Of a DNA stretch of 64,000 nucleotides, positions 35,640 to 47,308 are shown piece by piece. Position 1 is the stretch's first letter. Each line of letters opens with the position of its first letter. Source of the stretch: Triglochin maritima (taxonomy: Eukaryota > Streptophyta > Magnoliopsida > Alismatales > Juncaginaceae); the NCBI GenBank assembly GCA_963682175.1, contig OY821772.1, positions 53,776,925 through 53,840,924 of the forward strand, read 5' to 3'. The notes beneath the pieces are model-generated. The model was given only the letters and a program-made list of their open reading frames with translations. It ran no database searches and was not told where the DNA came from. A program made the position numbers and the translations under genes.

Positions 35640-36815
35640 AATTTTGGTTTGTTGTATGTCTGTCCGGAATAAGTTATATTTATGTCCGGATTAAGTTACA
35701 AGTATGTCCGGATTACGTTATATGTCCGTCCGGATTACGATTCATCCATGTCCGGATTACGTTTTATTTTTCTCCGGATTAAGTGACCAGTATGTCCGGA
35801 ATACATAAATAAGTTATATTTATGTCCGGAATAAGTGTATTTGCTGTCCGGAATAAGTTTATTTACTGTCCGGAATAAGTGTATTTGTTGTCCGAAATTA
35901 GTGTATTTGTTGTCCGGTTTAACAATAAAGTGTGTCCAGAAACGGAACATAAAGTTTGTCCGGAAAAAGTGTATTTGCTGTCCGGAATAAGTGTATTTGT
36001 TGTCCGGAATAAGTGTATTTGTTGTCCGGAATTAGTGTATTTGTTGTCCGGTTTAACAATAAAGTGTGTCAAGAAACGGAACATAAAATTTGTCCGGAAT
36101 AAGTGTATTTGCTGTCCGGAATAAGTGTATTTGTTGTTCAGAATAAGTGTATTTGTTGTCCGGTTTAAGAATAAAGTTTGTCCAGAAACGGAACATAAAG
36201 TTTTTCCAGAAGAAGTGTATTTGTTGTACGGAATAAGTGTATTTGGTGTCCGGTTTAAGAATAAAGTGTGTCCGGAATAAGTGTATTTGCTGTCCGGAAT
36301 AAGTGTATTTGCTGTCCGGAATTAGTGTATTTGTTGTCCGGAATAAGTGTATTTGTTGTCCGGAATTAGTGTATTTATTGTCCGGTTTAAGAATAAAGTG
36401 TGTCCCGAAACGGAACATAAAGTTTGTCCGGAATAAGTGTATTTGCTGTCCGGAATAAGTGTATTTGTTGTTCGGAGTAAGTGTATTTGTTGTCCGGTTT
36501 AAGAATAAAGTTTGTCCAGAAACAGAACATAAAGTTTTTCCGGAATAAGTGTATTTGTTGTCCGGAATAAGTGTATTTGTTGTCCGGAATTAGTGTATTT
36601 GCTGTCCGGAATAGGTGTATTTGTTGTCCGGAATTAGTGTATTTGTTGTCCGGAATAAGTGTATTTGTTGTCCGGAATAAGTTTTATTGCTGTCCAGAAT
36701 AAGTGTATTTTCTGTCCGGAATAAGTGTATATGTTGTCCGGAATAAGTGTATTTGCTGTCCAGAATAAGTGTATTTGCAGTCCGGAATAAGACTGCAATT
36801 AACGTCCGGATTACG
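35640..36815 (+). repeat. 22-bp tandem array between the two convergent genes
   Basis: About 45-50 units of GTGTATTTGTTGTCCGGAATAA type (22 bp) in about 1.2 kb, with a longer interspersed block (AGTGTGTCCAGAAACGGAAC and AAAGTTTGTCCGG) recurring every few units. On the minus strand long stretches lack stops, because the 22-nt unit is read in three frames in turn and gives a 22-residue peptide period. Confidence 0.92.
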
Positions 36816-36969
36816 TATCATGTTGGCCCGGAAACAAGAAAATAAATTTATACATAATTTAACCCAACACCAAATGTCCTTGTATTGATAAATCATTCAA
36901 ATAGTCTATGTAATTTTAACATGTATACATGTATAACTTTGTTAAAAAAATTAAAACATCCAGAGTCGT

Positions 36970-39900
36970 TTATTGTTGATCGCACATCCCAGAGTCTTCG
37001 AGTAAGAAATTGGCCAAATCGCCTCTAAAACGGTGAATAACCTTGCTCTGCTTCGGCTGAGTCGGATCAGCATTCTCCATCAAACGCTTCATCCAGTACA
37101 AAACGTATGGCCCGCAGTCGTTACTCCCAGGTTGCTGTCGTTGGCTACCCTTCCTCTCAACTCTCAGCGGCCACTCGACCTTCAACAACCCTCGCCAGAA
37201 TCCCGCTGTCTTAGACGCTGTGCATTCATGAGTTCCGACTAAACGGTTAGGATTGTCACCTCTTTTAAGTGTGCGGGAGAGGCTGTTGTACTGAATGAAC
37301 TTTGATCGAGGTCCGTGGGCAACGAACAGAGTCCAGTGGCCAGCCAAACAGCATGGTTGTGCGATGATGACTTCCTCCACATTTATTCCTTCAATTTTTG
37401 GGAGTAAATAATCTTTCCTTATATCTTCTCCCTGTCCCTCCACAATCATTTCCGATTCAAAGGATGATAAGCAGACCACCTTTTGTTGCCCTCCTCTTCT
37501 GAGGAGTACCTCAATTAGGCCGTCAAGAGTTTCGTTGGTGAATTCTGTTTTTGCCGTAATTATTTCCTTCAGATCACCCCTGGTGATATTGCTCAGAACC
37601 CCCCTCCAGATAATATCTTTGGCTTCTCGTTCGGGAGCCGTTGCATTCAATAAACGACGTACATCATCATTGGTCAGCGTTCTCAAGGCGGTCGCATCCA
37701 CATCGGGCCTCGTGGACGAAACATGGGCGGCCAGTTCATCTTTCGCTGTTTCGTCGGCCTCGTATATTTCTTCACTGGCTTCTTCGGCCCCTTTTGTTTT
37801 TGTGGTGGCTTCTTCGGCCTCCTTTATTTCTTCTTGTTTTTCTGCGGCATTCTTCTGTGCCTCATCTTGGCCAGATTTGTTTTGCGCTTCGTCTATATGT
37901 TCTGTGCGCAAGCGTGGTTTAATGGTCCGCATTTTTTGAGGGTGCAAAAGCGGTAGCGATACCACAGCCTTCGTCTTTCTTTCCTGTTGTCTCCTCTTCT
38001 CTTCCTCCTCCCTCGTCTTCTCTTCCTCCTCCCTCTTCTTCCTCTCCTCCTCCTCCTTCCTCGGCTTCTCTTCCTCCGCCCTCCTCTTCTTCTCTTCCTC
38101 CTCCCTCCTCTTCTTCTCTTCCTCCTCCCTCTTATTCCTCTCATCCTCCTCCCTCTTCTTCCTCTCTTCCTCCCTCCGTTTTTTTCTCTCTTCCTCCTCC
38201 CTCCTCATCCTCCTCTTCTTCTCTTCCTCCTCCCTCTTATTCCTCTCATCCTCCTCCCTCTTCTTCTTCTCTTGCTCCTCCCTCTTCTTCCTCTCTTCCT
38301 CCTCCCTCTTCTTCCTCTCTTCCTCCCTCCGTTTTTTTCTCTCTTCCTCCTCCCTCCTCATCCTCCTCTTCTTCTCATCCTCCTCCCTCCTCTTCCTCGC
38401 ATCCTCCTCCCTCTTATTCCTCTCATCCTCCTCCCTCCTCTTCTTCTCATCCTCCTCCCTCTTATTCCTCTCATCCTCCTCCCTCCTCTTCTTCTCATCA
38501 TCCTCCCTCTTCTTCTTCTCTTGCTCCTCCCTCTTCTTCCTTTCTTCCTCCTCTCTCTTCTCCCTCTCTTTCTCCTCTGTCTTCTTCCTCTCCTCCGCCT
38601 CCCTCTTATTTCTCTCTTCCTCCCTCTTTTCCCTCTCCTCCGCCTCCCTCTTATTTCTCTCTTCCTCCTCCCTCTTTTCCCTCTCTTCCTCCTCCCCACG
38701 GACTCTCAGCCTACGACACTCTTCTTGAGAGATCAGGAGTTCTTCCTCCAGGTTGTTAATTTTAACGGTCGCCTCCCTAAGTGCTGCTTCGGCTCGCAGC
38801 CAATTCGTCTTCACCTCACTAAGTTCCAACTCTTGTAGCAGTGGGTCACATGGAATGCTGCATTCACTGAGTTGTACCCTTGGTAGAGTGGATGTTGAAG
38901 GTGTTTCCTTCGAGACAACCTTTGCTGCGGGAGTTGCTTCTGCTGTAGGAAATTGCTCCTCTGACAACAGTGAATGCTCCCGTGCACTGAGTTTTGGGGT
39001 GCCCTTCAACTCAAATTGACCCGAGTAAATTCGGGACAAGTTGATGCCTCGATCTTCCCATTTTCTAAGGATTTGGCGTCTGCTAAACATTTCCGTCCAA
39101 CACTTGAACCGTGGAAATGCTGACCGGGGATCCCCCAATTTGAACTTCTCGCAAAGCCACACCTGAAAACAGGAATGAGTTAAAATCCAGAAACATAACT
39201 TCCCCAGGACAGACACAACTCTTATTCCGGACAGACGCAACACTATTCCGGACAGACAGAATACTTATTCCGGACATAAACCAACTCTTATTCCGGACAG
39301 ACGCAACACTATTCCGGACAGACAAAATACTTATTCCGGACATAAACCAACTCTTATTCCGGACAGACGCAACACTATTCCGGACAGACAAAATACTTAT
39401 TCCGGACAGACACAACTCTTATTCCGGACAGACGCAACACTATTCCGGACAGACAAACTCAATACGTATTCCGGACAGACGCAACACTATTCCGGACCGA
39501 CAAACTCTTATTCCGGACAGACAAAACTTTTATTCCGGACAGACATAATACTTATTCCGGACAGACGCAACTCTTATTCCGGACAGACGCAACACTATTC
39601 CGGACAGACAAACTCAATACGTATTCCGGACAGACGCAACACTATTCCGGACAGACAAACTCTTATTCCGGACAGACAAAATTCTTATTCCGGACAAACA
39701 AAATACTTATTCCGGACAGACACAATACGTATTCCGGACAAACAAGATACTATTCCGGACAGACAAAATACTATTCCGGACATACGTAATACTTTTCCCG
39801 TATAACCTCAAGACACTTATTCCGGACAGAGACAACACTATTCCGGACAGACACAAGACCTATCCCGGACAGACAAAACACTTATTCCGGACATAAACCA

Positions 39901-40518
39901 ACACTACTACGGACTGACACAACACTCATTCCGGACCAAGATGCTTACTTGTAATACGGCAACACAACCATACACGTAGCCATGCTTCATAGAGAAGTTC
40001 CCTGACAATCTCCTCCTCGAGAGGTCCCGTTGGGCTTCCTCCAGTCCTTCAACCAAGAAAGTGTGAACCGCATTTGCCCACGCATATATCTTGAGGCGCT
40101 TGAGGTTCTTAAGGTGCTTCGTGTACCACGCTTTACTTCGCAGTGATCCATCGAAGAACAAAAAATGATTGAAAATCATAGAAATAAGGAGTCGGACGTG
40201 CTCCTCCTCCTCGCCCATCTTGCTCGTGGCGGTAAGATGACCCAGTAGTTGGGTGTTGTCGAGGTTCACCCCGTCACGTTTCTCTACGTACATTGCTTCC
40301 ATATCCACTCTCTGCCCATGTGCTCTTAGTCCAAGTAGAAGGGCGACGTCTTCTACCGTAAATGGGACCACCCCAGTGGCTATTCTCAGACCGACTTCAG
40401 TGGCGTCGAAGTGTTCGACGAACCAACCCAGTATCTCGTTGTCAGTTGTGACGTGAGGAAAGGAGAGGAAGTGACCGAAAGGCGTCCGTTGGAAGACATT
40501 TTTCTCCTCCTCCTTCAT
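36970..40518 (-). CDS. ULP1-like cysteine protease (C48 type) carried by the MULE, two main exons
   Basis: Exons 40,518-39,949 and 39,162-36,970 join in phase 0 (donor CAA|GTAAGC, acceptor TTTTCAG), giving 920 aa. The N-terminal ~190 residues (FGHFLSFPHVTTDNEILGWF, VEDVALLLGLRAHG) match the helical region common to transposon-borne ULP genes. The middle (about residues 330-600) is a highly charged Glu/Lys/Arg repeat, probably coiled coil. The C-terminus is a ULP1-type peptidase with GHWTLFV (His799) and QQPGSNDCGPYVLYW (Cys873). The usual catalytic Asp is Asn816 (QYNSL). Family members remove SUMO or related tags. Upstream codons in the same frame (YYFRETKCGFTALHK) end in TAG just before the chosen ATG, so the true N-terminus may be longer and broken. 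The intron is a TCCGGA array. Confidence 0.8.
37980..38700 (-). repeat. Glu/Lys/Arg codon repeat in the ULP-like gene
   Basis: About 720 bp of imperfect tandem repeats, purine-rich on the minus strand, encode REEDERNKREEDEKKR-like blocks. Sub-blocks of about 165 bp recur. The repeats stay in frame throughout. Confidence 0.85.
39205..39945 (-). repeat. TCCGGAATA array filling the intron of the ULP-like gene
   Basis: About 30-35 units, ACTTATTCCGGACAGACAAA on the plus strand, period 21-23 bp, occupy almost all of the 786 bp intron (39,163-39,948). In the sense of the gene the core is GTCCGGAATA. Same core and period as the array at 35,640. Confidence 0.9.
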
Positions 40519-41068
40519 CCGGTCGAACTACTTGTGAAGGGCCGTGAAACCGCACTTGGTTTCGCGGAAGTAGTACGTGCTTCCCTTAAACCACCAAAAA
40601 AATTTGTTAGAGGCCAATAATGAACCTTAAAATGAACCAGAAAGAACGTGGTTGACACAACACCTGCGCGGCTACAATTTCAGGAGCGATGGAGGTTTCA
40701 GGTAGAGAAGGATTCATTTTCGCCTGGTTATAATTTTCGTTCGACTAAAACAGGAATGAAGGTTTTGGATGAGCGTATGGAAAGGAACTCCGGCTGAAAT
40801 GGGGAATGGAAAAGGAAAAGACTTGGGAGAAAAGTTACTCGAATGCTGTCCCGCCGCTAATGATGTACGTGAAGTTTAACCGTCTAATCGTGATTTCGGG
40901 AAATGAACCGTCTAATCGTGATTTCGGGAAATGAACTGTCGCACCCAATAATTCGTAATTTACTTTTCCCCGCGCAGAAGTTTTGGCTGACTGGACGCTG
41001 AACTGACAGCTGACTTGTCCGTCGACGTAGGAAGCGTCACGGACGCACGCGTCCGTGTATAACTACTC
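40519..41068. other. Right subterminal region of the large MULE
   Basis: It holds the 5' side of the ULP-like gene, possibly with an upstream mini-exon from ATG 40,717 (MNPSLPETSIAPEIVAAQ then GTGTTG). It ends with the terminal words GACTGGACGCTGA, GTCACGGACGCACGCGTCC and CTACTC. Confidence 0.5.
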
Positions 41069-41077
41069 ATTTATAAT

Positions 41078-42163
41078 AAAAGGTAGAGATACGAGAATCT
41101 TGCTCTAATAAATACCAACTTGTCTTAATTTAAAATAAAGGTAAGTTGTTTATTGAATTTGAAAGCTTGAACGACATCGAACTAAGGATTAGGAAGATGC
41201 AACATTTATAAAGTCTCTGAAGTTAACTGATGCCACCAGTTCACAGTTACTTCTGTTCCTTGGTTTCTTATCCGTCAATAACATTGGTTAATAATCTTCA
41301 AAATAACATAAACATTTCATTTCTATTATTTCCAGTTAGTTTGTTGGTAATAGTTTTCAAATCACTTCATATTGAAAATTTCGAGTGCATCATAGATTAG
41401 AGAACAAATGAAAAATGGAATGATTTGCAAAATGATGTCAAGTCATTGGAGTTTCAGTTCTCCAGAAATTTTATTTTTGTTTTTTGGGATGATTGGAAGT
41501 TGACTACGAAGTATTTAAAGTACTTCTTTTGCTGAAATACGCAATGACGCCTAATTAAGTACATAATAACTTAAATAACTTTTGAGGCCCAAGAACGATG
41601 ATCGAAGTCTGATTGAACAATGAATTGAATAAATAGAACTAGATTTTCAAATCTCTACCACCGATTATGAAATTTTCCTTAGTCATTCCCATGTGCTAAT
41701 GGATTTGAAGAACTGAAACATTGGGCTTTTCAAGGAGGGACTTCTTGAGTTGGTTTGGTTTGAAGGTGAGATATTTCATATAATCAACATGTTCTTACAA
41801 TTAGCATGGACTCTCATAACTTGCCATGATATGCATGTTCTTATAATTGAGATCTATAGATCATAAACATGGAAAAGGAAGAACAAATTAGGTGTTTGTT
41901 TCCAAGTTTCAAACTATTAGGATAAAGAACCGTTAAAAAAATAAAGACAGGGAACATCCTGATGCAAAAGTAATCATGTGATTATCACACAAAACAAAAG
42001 CATTTTAAACATAACCAACTGTTCAGACACTAGAAATATCTAAATTATCAAAAAAAACTGTGCAGTAATCACTCAAAACTCCACCTGCTTTCTGCATCTT
42101 CCTAACAAATCGGAAAGATCAGTCCCGCAGATAGTTTGAAATTTAAAGCAAGAAAACGTAAAT
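41078..42163. other. 3' flank of the BiP pseudogene
   Basis: AT-rich DNA that should include the former 3' UTR. No other gene or repeat recognised. Confidence 0.45.
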
Positions 42164-42429
42164 CTAGAGTTCATCATGATCATCTTTCTGACTCGCCTCC
42201 AGCAGAGCCACCACGCCTCTTGTAAACAGCACTTATGATTGGATTGTAGACACCTTCCGGCTCCTTCAGCTTCTCAGCATACTCCTCCTTCTCGGCATCT
42301 TGGTTCTCGTCGAGCCATTCAAGAGCTTCCTTAAGTGCTGTATCAACCTTTTCCTTCTCCTCGCTCTCTATCTTATCCGATAGCTTGTCCTTGTCATTGA
42401 TGGTATTCTTCATGTTGTAGATGTAATGT

Positions 42430-42680
42430 TATTAAAACGCACACCAGATCAATGGAAGGTCTGTTTTTCTATTATATCTCGTATTTGATCATACAATTGT
42501 CATATATATATATATACATGGATGAATATAGCCGTTTACATGATCTTAATGTGGAAGATGCTAGTTATGGAAAGTGCAATCTTGATAATTCTGAAGATGA
42601 GAGAAATAATTCTTGATTGGCTATGATGGATACTGAGACTAATCAAGGATTATATGTAGCCGTTGGAGTATGATTTAACA
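42430..42680 (-). repeat. 3' LTR of the young Copia element
   Basis: 251 bp. Contains an AT microsatellite and matches the other LTR except at four bases clustered in the second half (plus strand). Confidence 0.95.
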
Positions 42681-45600
42681 CTCCCCCTCAAGTTGGGGTC
42701 GGAATAGATTGAACGATCCGAACTTGTGAAGAATGCTTTGGAAGTGAGCGGTGTCCAAGGGTTTGGTGAATATATCGGCGAGTTGATTTTTGCTAACATA
42801 GGGAACTTCAATTTCCTTTGCTTGAATTTTTCACGGATGAAGTGATAGTCGATCTCAATGTGCTTTGTTCGTTCATGAAAGACAGGGTTGGATGCAATGT
42901 GTCGAGCAGCTTGGTTGTCACAGAACATTGGTACCGGTTCTTGATGTGGCATTTTCATTTCACAAAGAAGTTGTTTAAGCCATATGAGTTCGCTTGTGGT
43001 GGATGCCATGACACGATATTCTGCCTCGGCGCTTGATCGAGCCACCACTTTTTGCCTTTTGCTTCTCCACGTAACTAAATTTCCTCCAACAAACGTACAA
43101 AACCCGGTGGTGGATTTCCTATCAAAACTTCCAGCCCAGTCTGCATCAGAATAACCAATTATATTGTTAGATTTGTTCGGTTTCATCCACAATCCTTGAC
43201 CAGGAGAGTTCTTTAGATATCTAAGAATGCGATCTACAATGTCTAAGTGGTGTGTGTGGGGAGCATGCATAAATTGACTGATGGTACTTACAGCGTATGT
43301 AATGTCAGGGCGAGTGACTGTAAGGTATATGAGTTTTCCCACTAGTCGTTGAAACTGTCCTATATCCTTTAGTGGAGCTCCATCTATGGGACCGACCTTT
43401 CGGTTTGGTTCCATTGGAGTTTTGGCAGGTTTAACTCCTAGTTTTCCAGTTTCTCGGAGGAGATCTAAGACATATTTGCGTTGAGACAAATATAGGCCCT
43501 TTTTAGAGTGTGCAATTTCTATGCCCAAGAAATATTTTAGATGTCCTAGGTCCTTGATGTCAAATTTTCTTTTTAGATAGTTTTTAACTATGCTAATTTC
43601 ATGGTCATTGTTGCCCGTGATTATGATATCGTCTACATAAACTAGAATGATGAGAGTAGTATGCGCATGGTGTTTGATAAACATGGATGCACCTGCAGAA
43701 CATTTGGAAAAACCATAAGTAAGTAGGGCATGACTGAGTTTTGCATACCAGGCTCTTGGAGATTGTTTTAACCCATATATGGCTTTGTGAAGCTTACAAA
43801 CCTGGTTTTGAGTATGATCCCCTTGGTATCCAGGGGGAGGCGTCATATACACCTCTTCTTCTAGATTACCCTGTAGAAAAGCATTTTTGACATCCATCTG
43901 GAAAAGATTCCAGCCATGGTTAACAACAACAGACAGTAATACATGAACTGTGTTCATTTTTGCAACGGGGGAAAAGGTCTCTTGGTAGTCTATTCCATAT
44001 GTTTGAGTGTATCCCTTAGCTACTAATCTAGCTTTGTATCTTTCTATAGTACCATTGCTATTATATTTTATTTTGTAGATCAATTTGCATCCCACGGGTT
44101 TGATTCCAGGTTGTTTGGGGACTAAAGTCCAAGTTTTGTTGTTTTCTAGTGCTTTTATTTCATCTTTCATGGCTTGGGTCCATTCAGGGACATTGATGGC
44201 TTCATGAAAATTATTTGGTTCTTTATGATCCTCTATGCTAGTAAGAAAAGCAAGGTGGTTGGGAGAGATATTACCATAGCTCACATGTTTTTGGATGGGA
44301 TATGTTACGTTGTATGTGACGTAATCTTGTAATCTGGTAGGAGGCCTGCTATTTCTATGCGACCTTCTCTGAGGTTCGTTGTTTTGTTGCTCGTTGTGAT
44401 CTTCTTCTGTGTCTTCTCTCCTAGTTTCTTCTCCCCCTGTGTTGTTTCTCTCCCCTTCTTCCCGAGGAGTGGGACACTCTTCGAGGAAGGTAACATCAGG
44501 TAGCGATATATTTGGACCTGGAGAAGATGTGTTGCTGCAAGATTCTTTGAAGTAGGGTTCATTTTAAAAAAAGGTAACATCTCGAGAGATATAAAGTTTA
44601 TGATCTTTTGGGTCAAAGCATTTGTAACTTTTTTTTGAAACGAATAACCAAGAAATATCGTTTTAATAGAGCTAGAATCAAGCTTATCATGACGTTTTTG
44701 TGAACAAAACATGTGCATCCAAAAATACGAAGATGATGAAGACCCATTTTTCTTTTATTCAAAATTTCGAGAGGTTGTTGGTTATGAATGACAGGACTAG
44801 GAGGCCTATTTATCAAGTATACGGCAGTTAGGATAGCATCGGACCAGAAAATTTTTAGAACATTATTTTGAAAAAGCAAAGACCGAGTGATATTTAAAAG
44901 ATGCCGATTTTTCCTTTCTGAAACTCCATTTTGTTCAGGTGTATTAATGCAAGTTGTTTGGTGAAAAATCCCTTTTTGTTTCAAAATTTTTTGAAAATTA
45001 TGGCTGGTGTATTCAGACCCGTTGTCAGATCTAAAAATTTTAATTTTCGACGTATACATATTTTCCACGAAAGTGACGAATTCAACAAAAACGGAAAAAA
45101 CGTCAGATTTGGCTTTAAGCAGGTATAACCAAGTTGTTCGAGAAAAATCATCAATAAATGAAATAAAATATTTGAACCCATTGTAGGATTCGAGAGGGGC
45201 TGGACCCCAAATGTCGGAATGGACCAACTCCAGAGGAGCACCTGTTCTGCTGTCAGAATTTGAAAAAGGTAATCTGGTTTGTTTTGCCAAGCGACATACA
45301 TCACAACAAGAGGAATTTAAATTAATGCATGGAAACAAAAAATTTAAAACTGAATTCGATGGGTGACCCATCCGTCTATGCCAGAGATTTTGGTCGAAAG
45401 AGACCTTATTAGCACTAATAGTTTCGTGATTAAGAATGTAAAGCCCATTCACAAGGGAGCCGCTACCAATCGTCTTCCCTGTTATTCGGTCCTGAAAAGT
45501 CACATTATAAGGTGAGAAAATTACATTGCAGTTTAAGTTTTTTGTGAGTCTTGCAACCGATAACAAATTTGTGTTAAAATCAGGAATATATAAAACATCT

Positions 45601-46901
45601 TGATTGATTTTCTTTAACAAACAAATATGTCCAGTTCCTTCTATATTGACATGTTGCCCATTAGCTACAATTACTGATTTATTTGAGTTTGGTTCGATAT
45701 TGCTAGTTAGATTTGGATTAACAGTCATGTGATCTGTGGCACCCGAGTCAATTATCCATACATTAGGATTCATAGAATTAACAAAAAAGGAGCTGGAGTT
45801 GATACCTGAGGTACTACCTGTGTTCTGATTTTGCAAAATGTGATTGAGCTGAGCCAGAATTTGGTTTAATTGAGTGTTGGTCCGGTCTGGGGTGTGTTGG
45901 GCTCCAGCAGCATATGGATCGATTTGGATTCTAAAGGCTTGGGAGTCGGATGCATTATTTGGACTCTGGGATTGGATCGGGTTGAAAGCTCCATCGGTTA
46001 CACCTATAAGAGCCCGATTACTCGGGTTGGATCCGTCTATCCCCCATTTGTCACCTCCCTCTCCCGATCTAGGGTTTTTTGCTCCTCTGGATGGTGGCCG
46101 AAGGTGGGGAAACAGGAACCAGCATCGACTCCGGTTGTGTCCTTGCTTCTTGCAATTGTCGCAAAACTCCTCCTTCTGATTTCCGTATTCTTTCTTTGTT
46201 GTTTTTTGGTTTGTTCCCCGGGTTGAGGCGAATGCTTGGCTCTCTTTCTCCGCAGGTTGGTTGTTCATCGTGTTGCGTCTGGTTTCCTCTCGGTGGACCA
46301 TCGCTACGATGCTGGAGAACGGCGGGAGTTCGGGTGCCAGAAGGATCTGCGACTTGACCGGCTCGAAGCTTGAGTTGAGTCCGATCAAAAACTGGTACAC
46401 CCGGTCCTGCTCGATCCTCTGTTGTATGGTTTTTAAGTCGGTGCTTGGTGGTTCATACACCCCGAGCTCGTCCCACTTGCTTTTGAGAGATCCGAGATAG
46501 TCCATTACGGTTTTGTCCTGTTGTTTTGTTTGCGCGATTTCTTGTTTGATTTTGAAAACATGAGCGAAGTTTTGTTGGTTTCCATACATCGCCTCGAGTG
46601 ATTCCCATAGCTCCTTTGCGGAGTTTGAGAATATGAAGAGCTCGGCGAGTTGGGGGGTCATGGAGTTGAGGATCCATGACATAATCAGGTGGTCTGAGTT
46701 TTGCCATGCTTCTTGTTGTGTTTCTGTGTTTGCGCTGGTTGGTTTTGGAGTTTTGTCTGTGATATGCCCGAGTTTTCCTTTCCCGCTGAGGGAGAGGGAG
46801 ACCGACCGTGCCCATGATGAGAAGTTTGCCCCGTTTAGGGGCTGGGTGGTCAGACGTTGAGTGGTGTTTGCCTCTTGTTGGATGTTGCTCGTGTCTGTCA
46901 T
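42650..46901 (-). pseudogene. Copia gag-pol polyprotein with frameshifts
   Basis: Three overlapping or adjacent frames form one polyprotein of about 1,400 residues. 46,901-44,613 has gag, the zinc knuckle CDNCKKQGHNRSRC, protease IDSGATDHMT, pre-integrase HRRMGHPSNSV and integrase core (HSDIWGP, FISFIDDFSRTTW, PEQNGVSERKNRH). 44,718-44,305 continues the integrase end (HDKLDSSSIKTIFLGYS). 44,284-42,650 has reverse transcriptase (QMDVKNAFLQGNLEE, YVDDIIITGND-like) and RNase H (GYSDADWAGS, SSAEAEYR, FCDNQAA). Frameshifts near 44,700 and 44,320 break it, so it is probably inactive despite young LTRs unless those are sequencing errors. Confidence 0.92.
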
Positions 46902-47057
46902 TTTGAGGGTTTGGATGTTGCGCGAGCTTCAGCCCCCTCCTCCCTGATTTGAGGTTGTCTGGTCACAGTCAGTGAGGAGATCACTAGATTTCTGAGGCAA
47001 CGATCGATGATGAGGGCTTTGGCTCGTCTGAGATTAGGATCTATTGCTCTGATACCA

Positions 47058-47308
47058 TATTAAAACGCACACCAGATCAATGGAAGGTCTGTTTTTCTAT
47101 TATATCTCGTATTTGATCATACAATTGTCATATATATATATATACATGGATGAATATAGCCGTTTACATGATCTTAATGTGGAAGATGCTAGTTATGGAA
47201 AGTGCCATCTTGATAATTCTGGAGATGAGAGAAATAATCCTTGATTGGCTATGATGGATACTGAGCCTAATCAAGGATTATATGTAGCCGTTGGAGTATG
47301 ATTTAACA
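47058..47308 (-). repeat. 5' LTR of the young Copia element
   Basis: 251 bp, 98.4% identical to the LTR at 42,430. The primer-binding site lies immediately inside it (47,046-47,057). Confidence 0.95.

Larger units (their letters stand above)
32416..41068. mobile_element. 8.65 kb MULE with FAR1-type transposase and ULP1-like gene
   Basis: A perfect 9-bp duplication ATTTATAAT flanks it (32,407-32,415 and 41,069-41,077), as is usual for Mutator-like elements. The left end GGGAAATGTTTGTTGAACGC and the right end (inverted GAGTAGTTATACACGGACGC) match the ends of the two 1.9 kb elements. Subterminal GTCACGGACGC / GCGTCCGTGAC words occur at both ends. Inside are two convergent genes: the transposase (33,021-35,491, plus) and the protease (40,518-36,970, minus). 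Plant MULEs carrying ULP genes are known (the Kaonashi group); pairing one with FAR1-type coding here is read directly from sequence. The transposase looks intact, so this may be a mobile autonomous copy. Confidence 0.92.
42430..47308 (-). mobile_element. Ty1/Copia LTR retrotransposon in BiP exon 8, young
   Basis: LTRs of 251 bp (42,430-42,680 and 47,058-47,308) differ at only 4 positions (98.4% identical). A perfect 5-bp duplication AATGT flanks the element (42,425-42,429 and 47,309-47,313). Beside the 5' LTR (right, minus sense) is TGGTATCAGAGC, the initiator-Met tRNA primer site; beside the 3' LTR is the purine tract TTGAGGGGGAG. The LTR starts TG but ends TA rather than CA. It interrupts BiP between NSLQH and YIYNM. 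Confidence 0.95.

Noticed and set aside
35640..36815. CRISPR-like look of the 22-bp repeats
   Set aside because: There are no unique spacers and no cas genes, and the host is a plant. This is a minisatellite inside a transposon.
37987..38838. 283-codon Leu/Pro-rich frame on the plus strand
   Set aside because: It is the antisense of the Glu/Lys/Arg repeat of the ULP-like gene; the low-complexity leucine runs follow from that repeat.
45870..46500. Plus-strand frames inside the Copia element
   Set aside because: Antisense of gag; no domain or start context.
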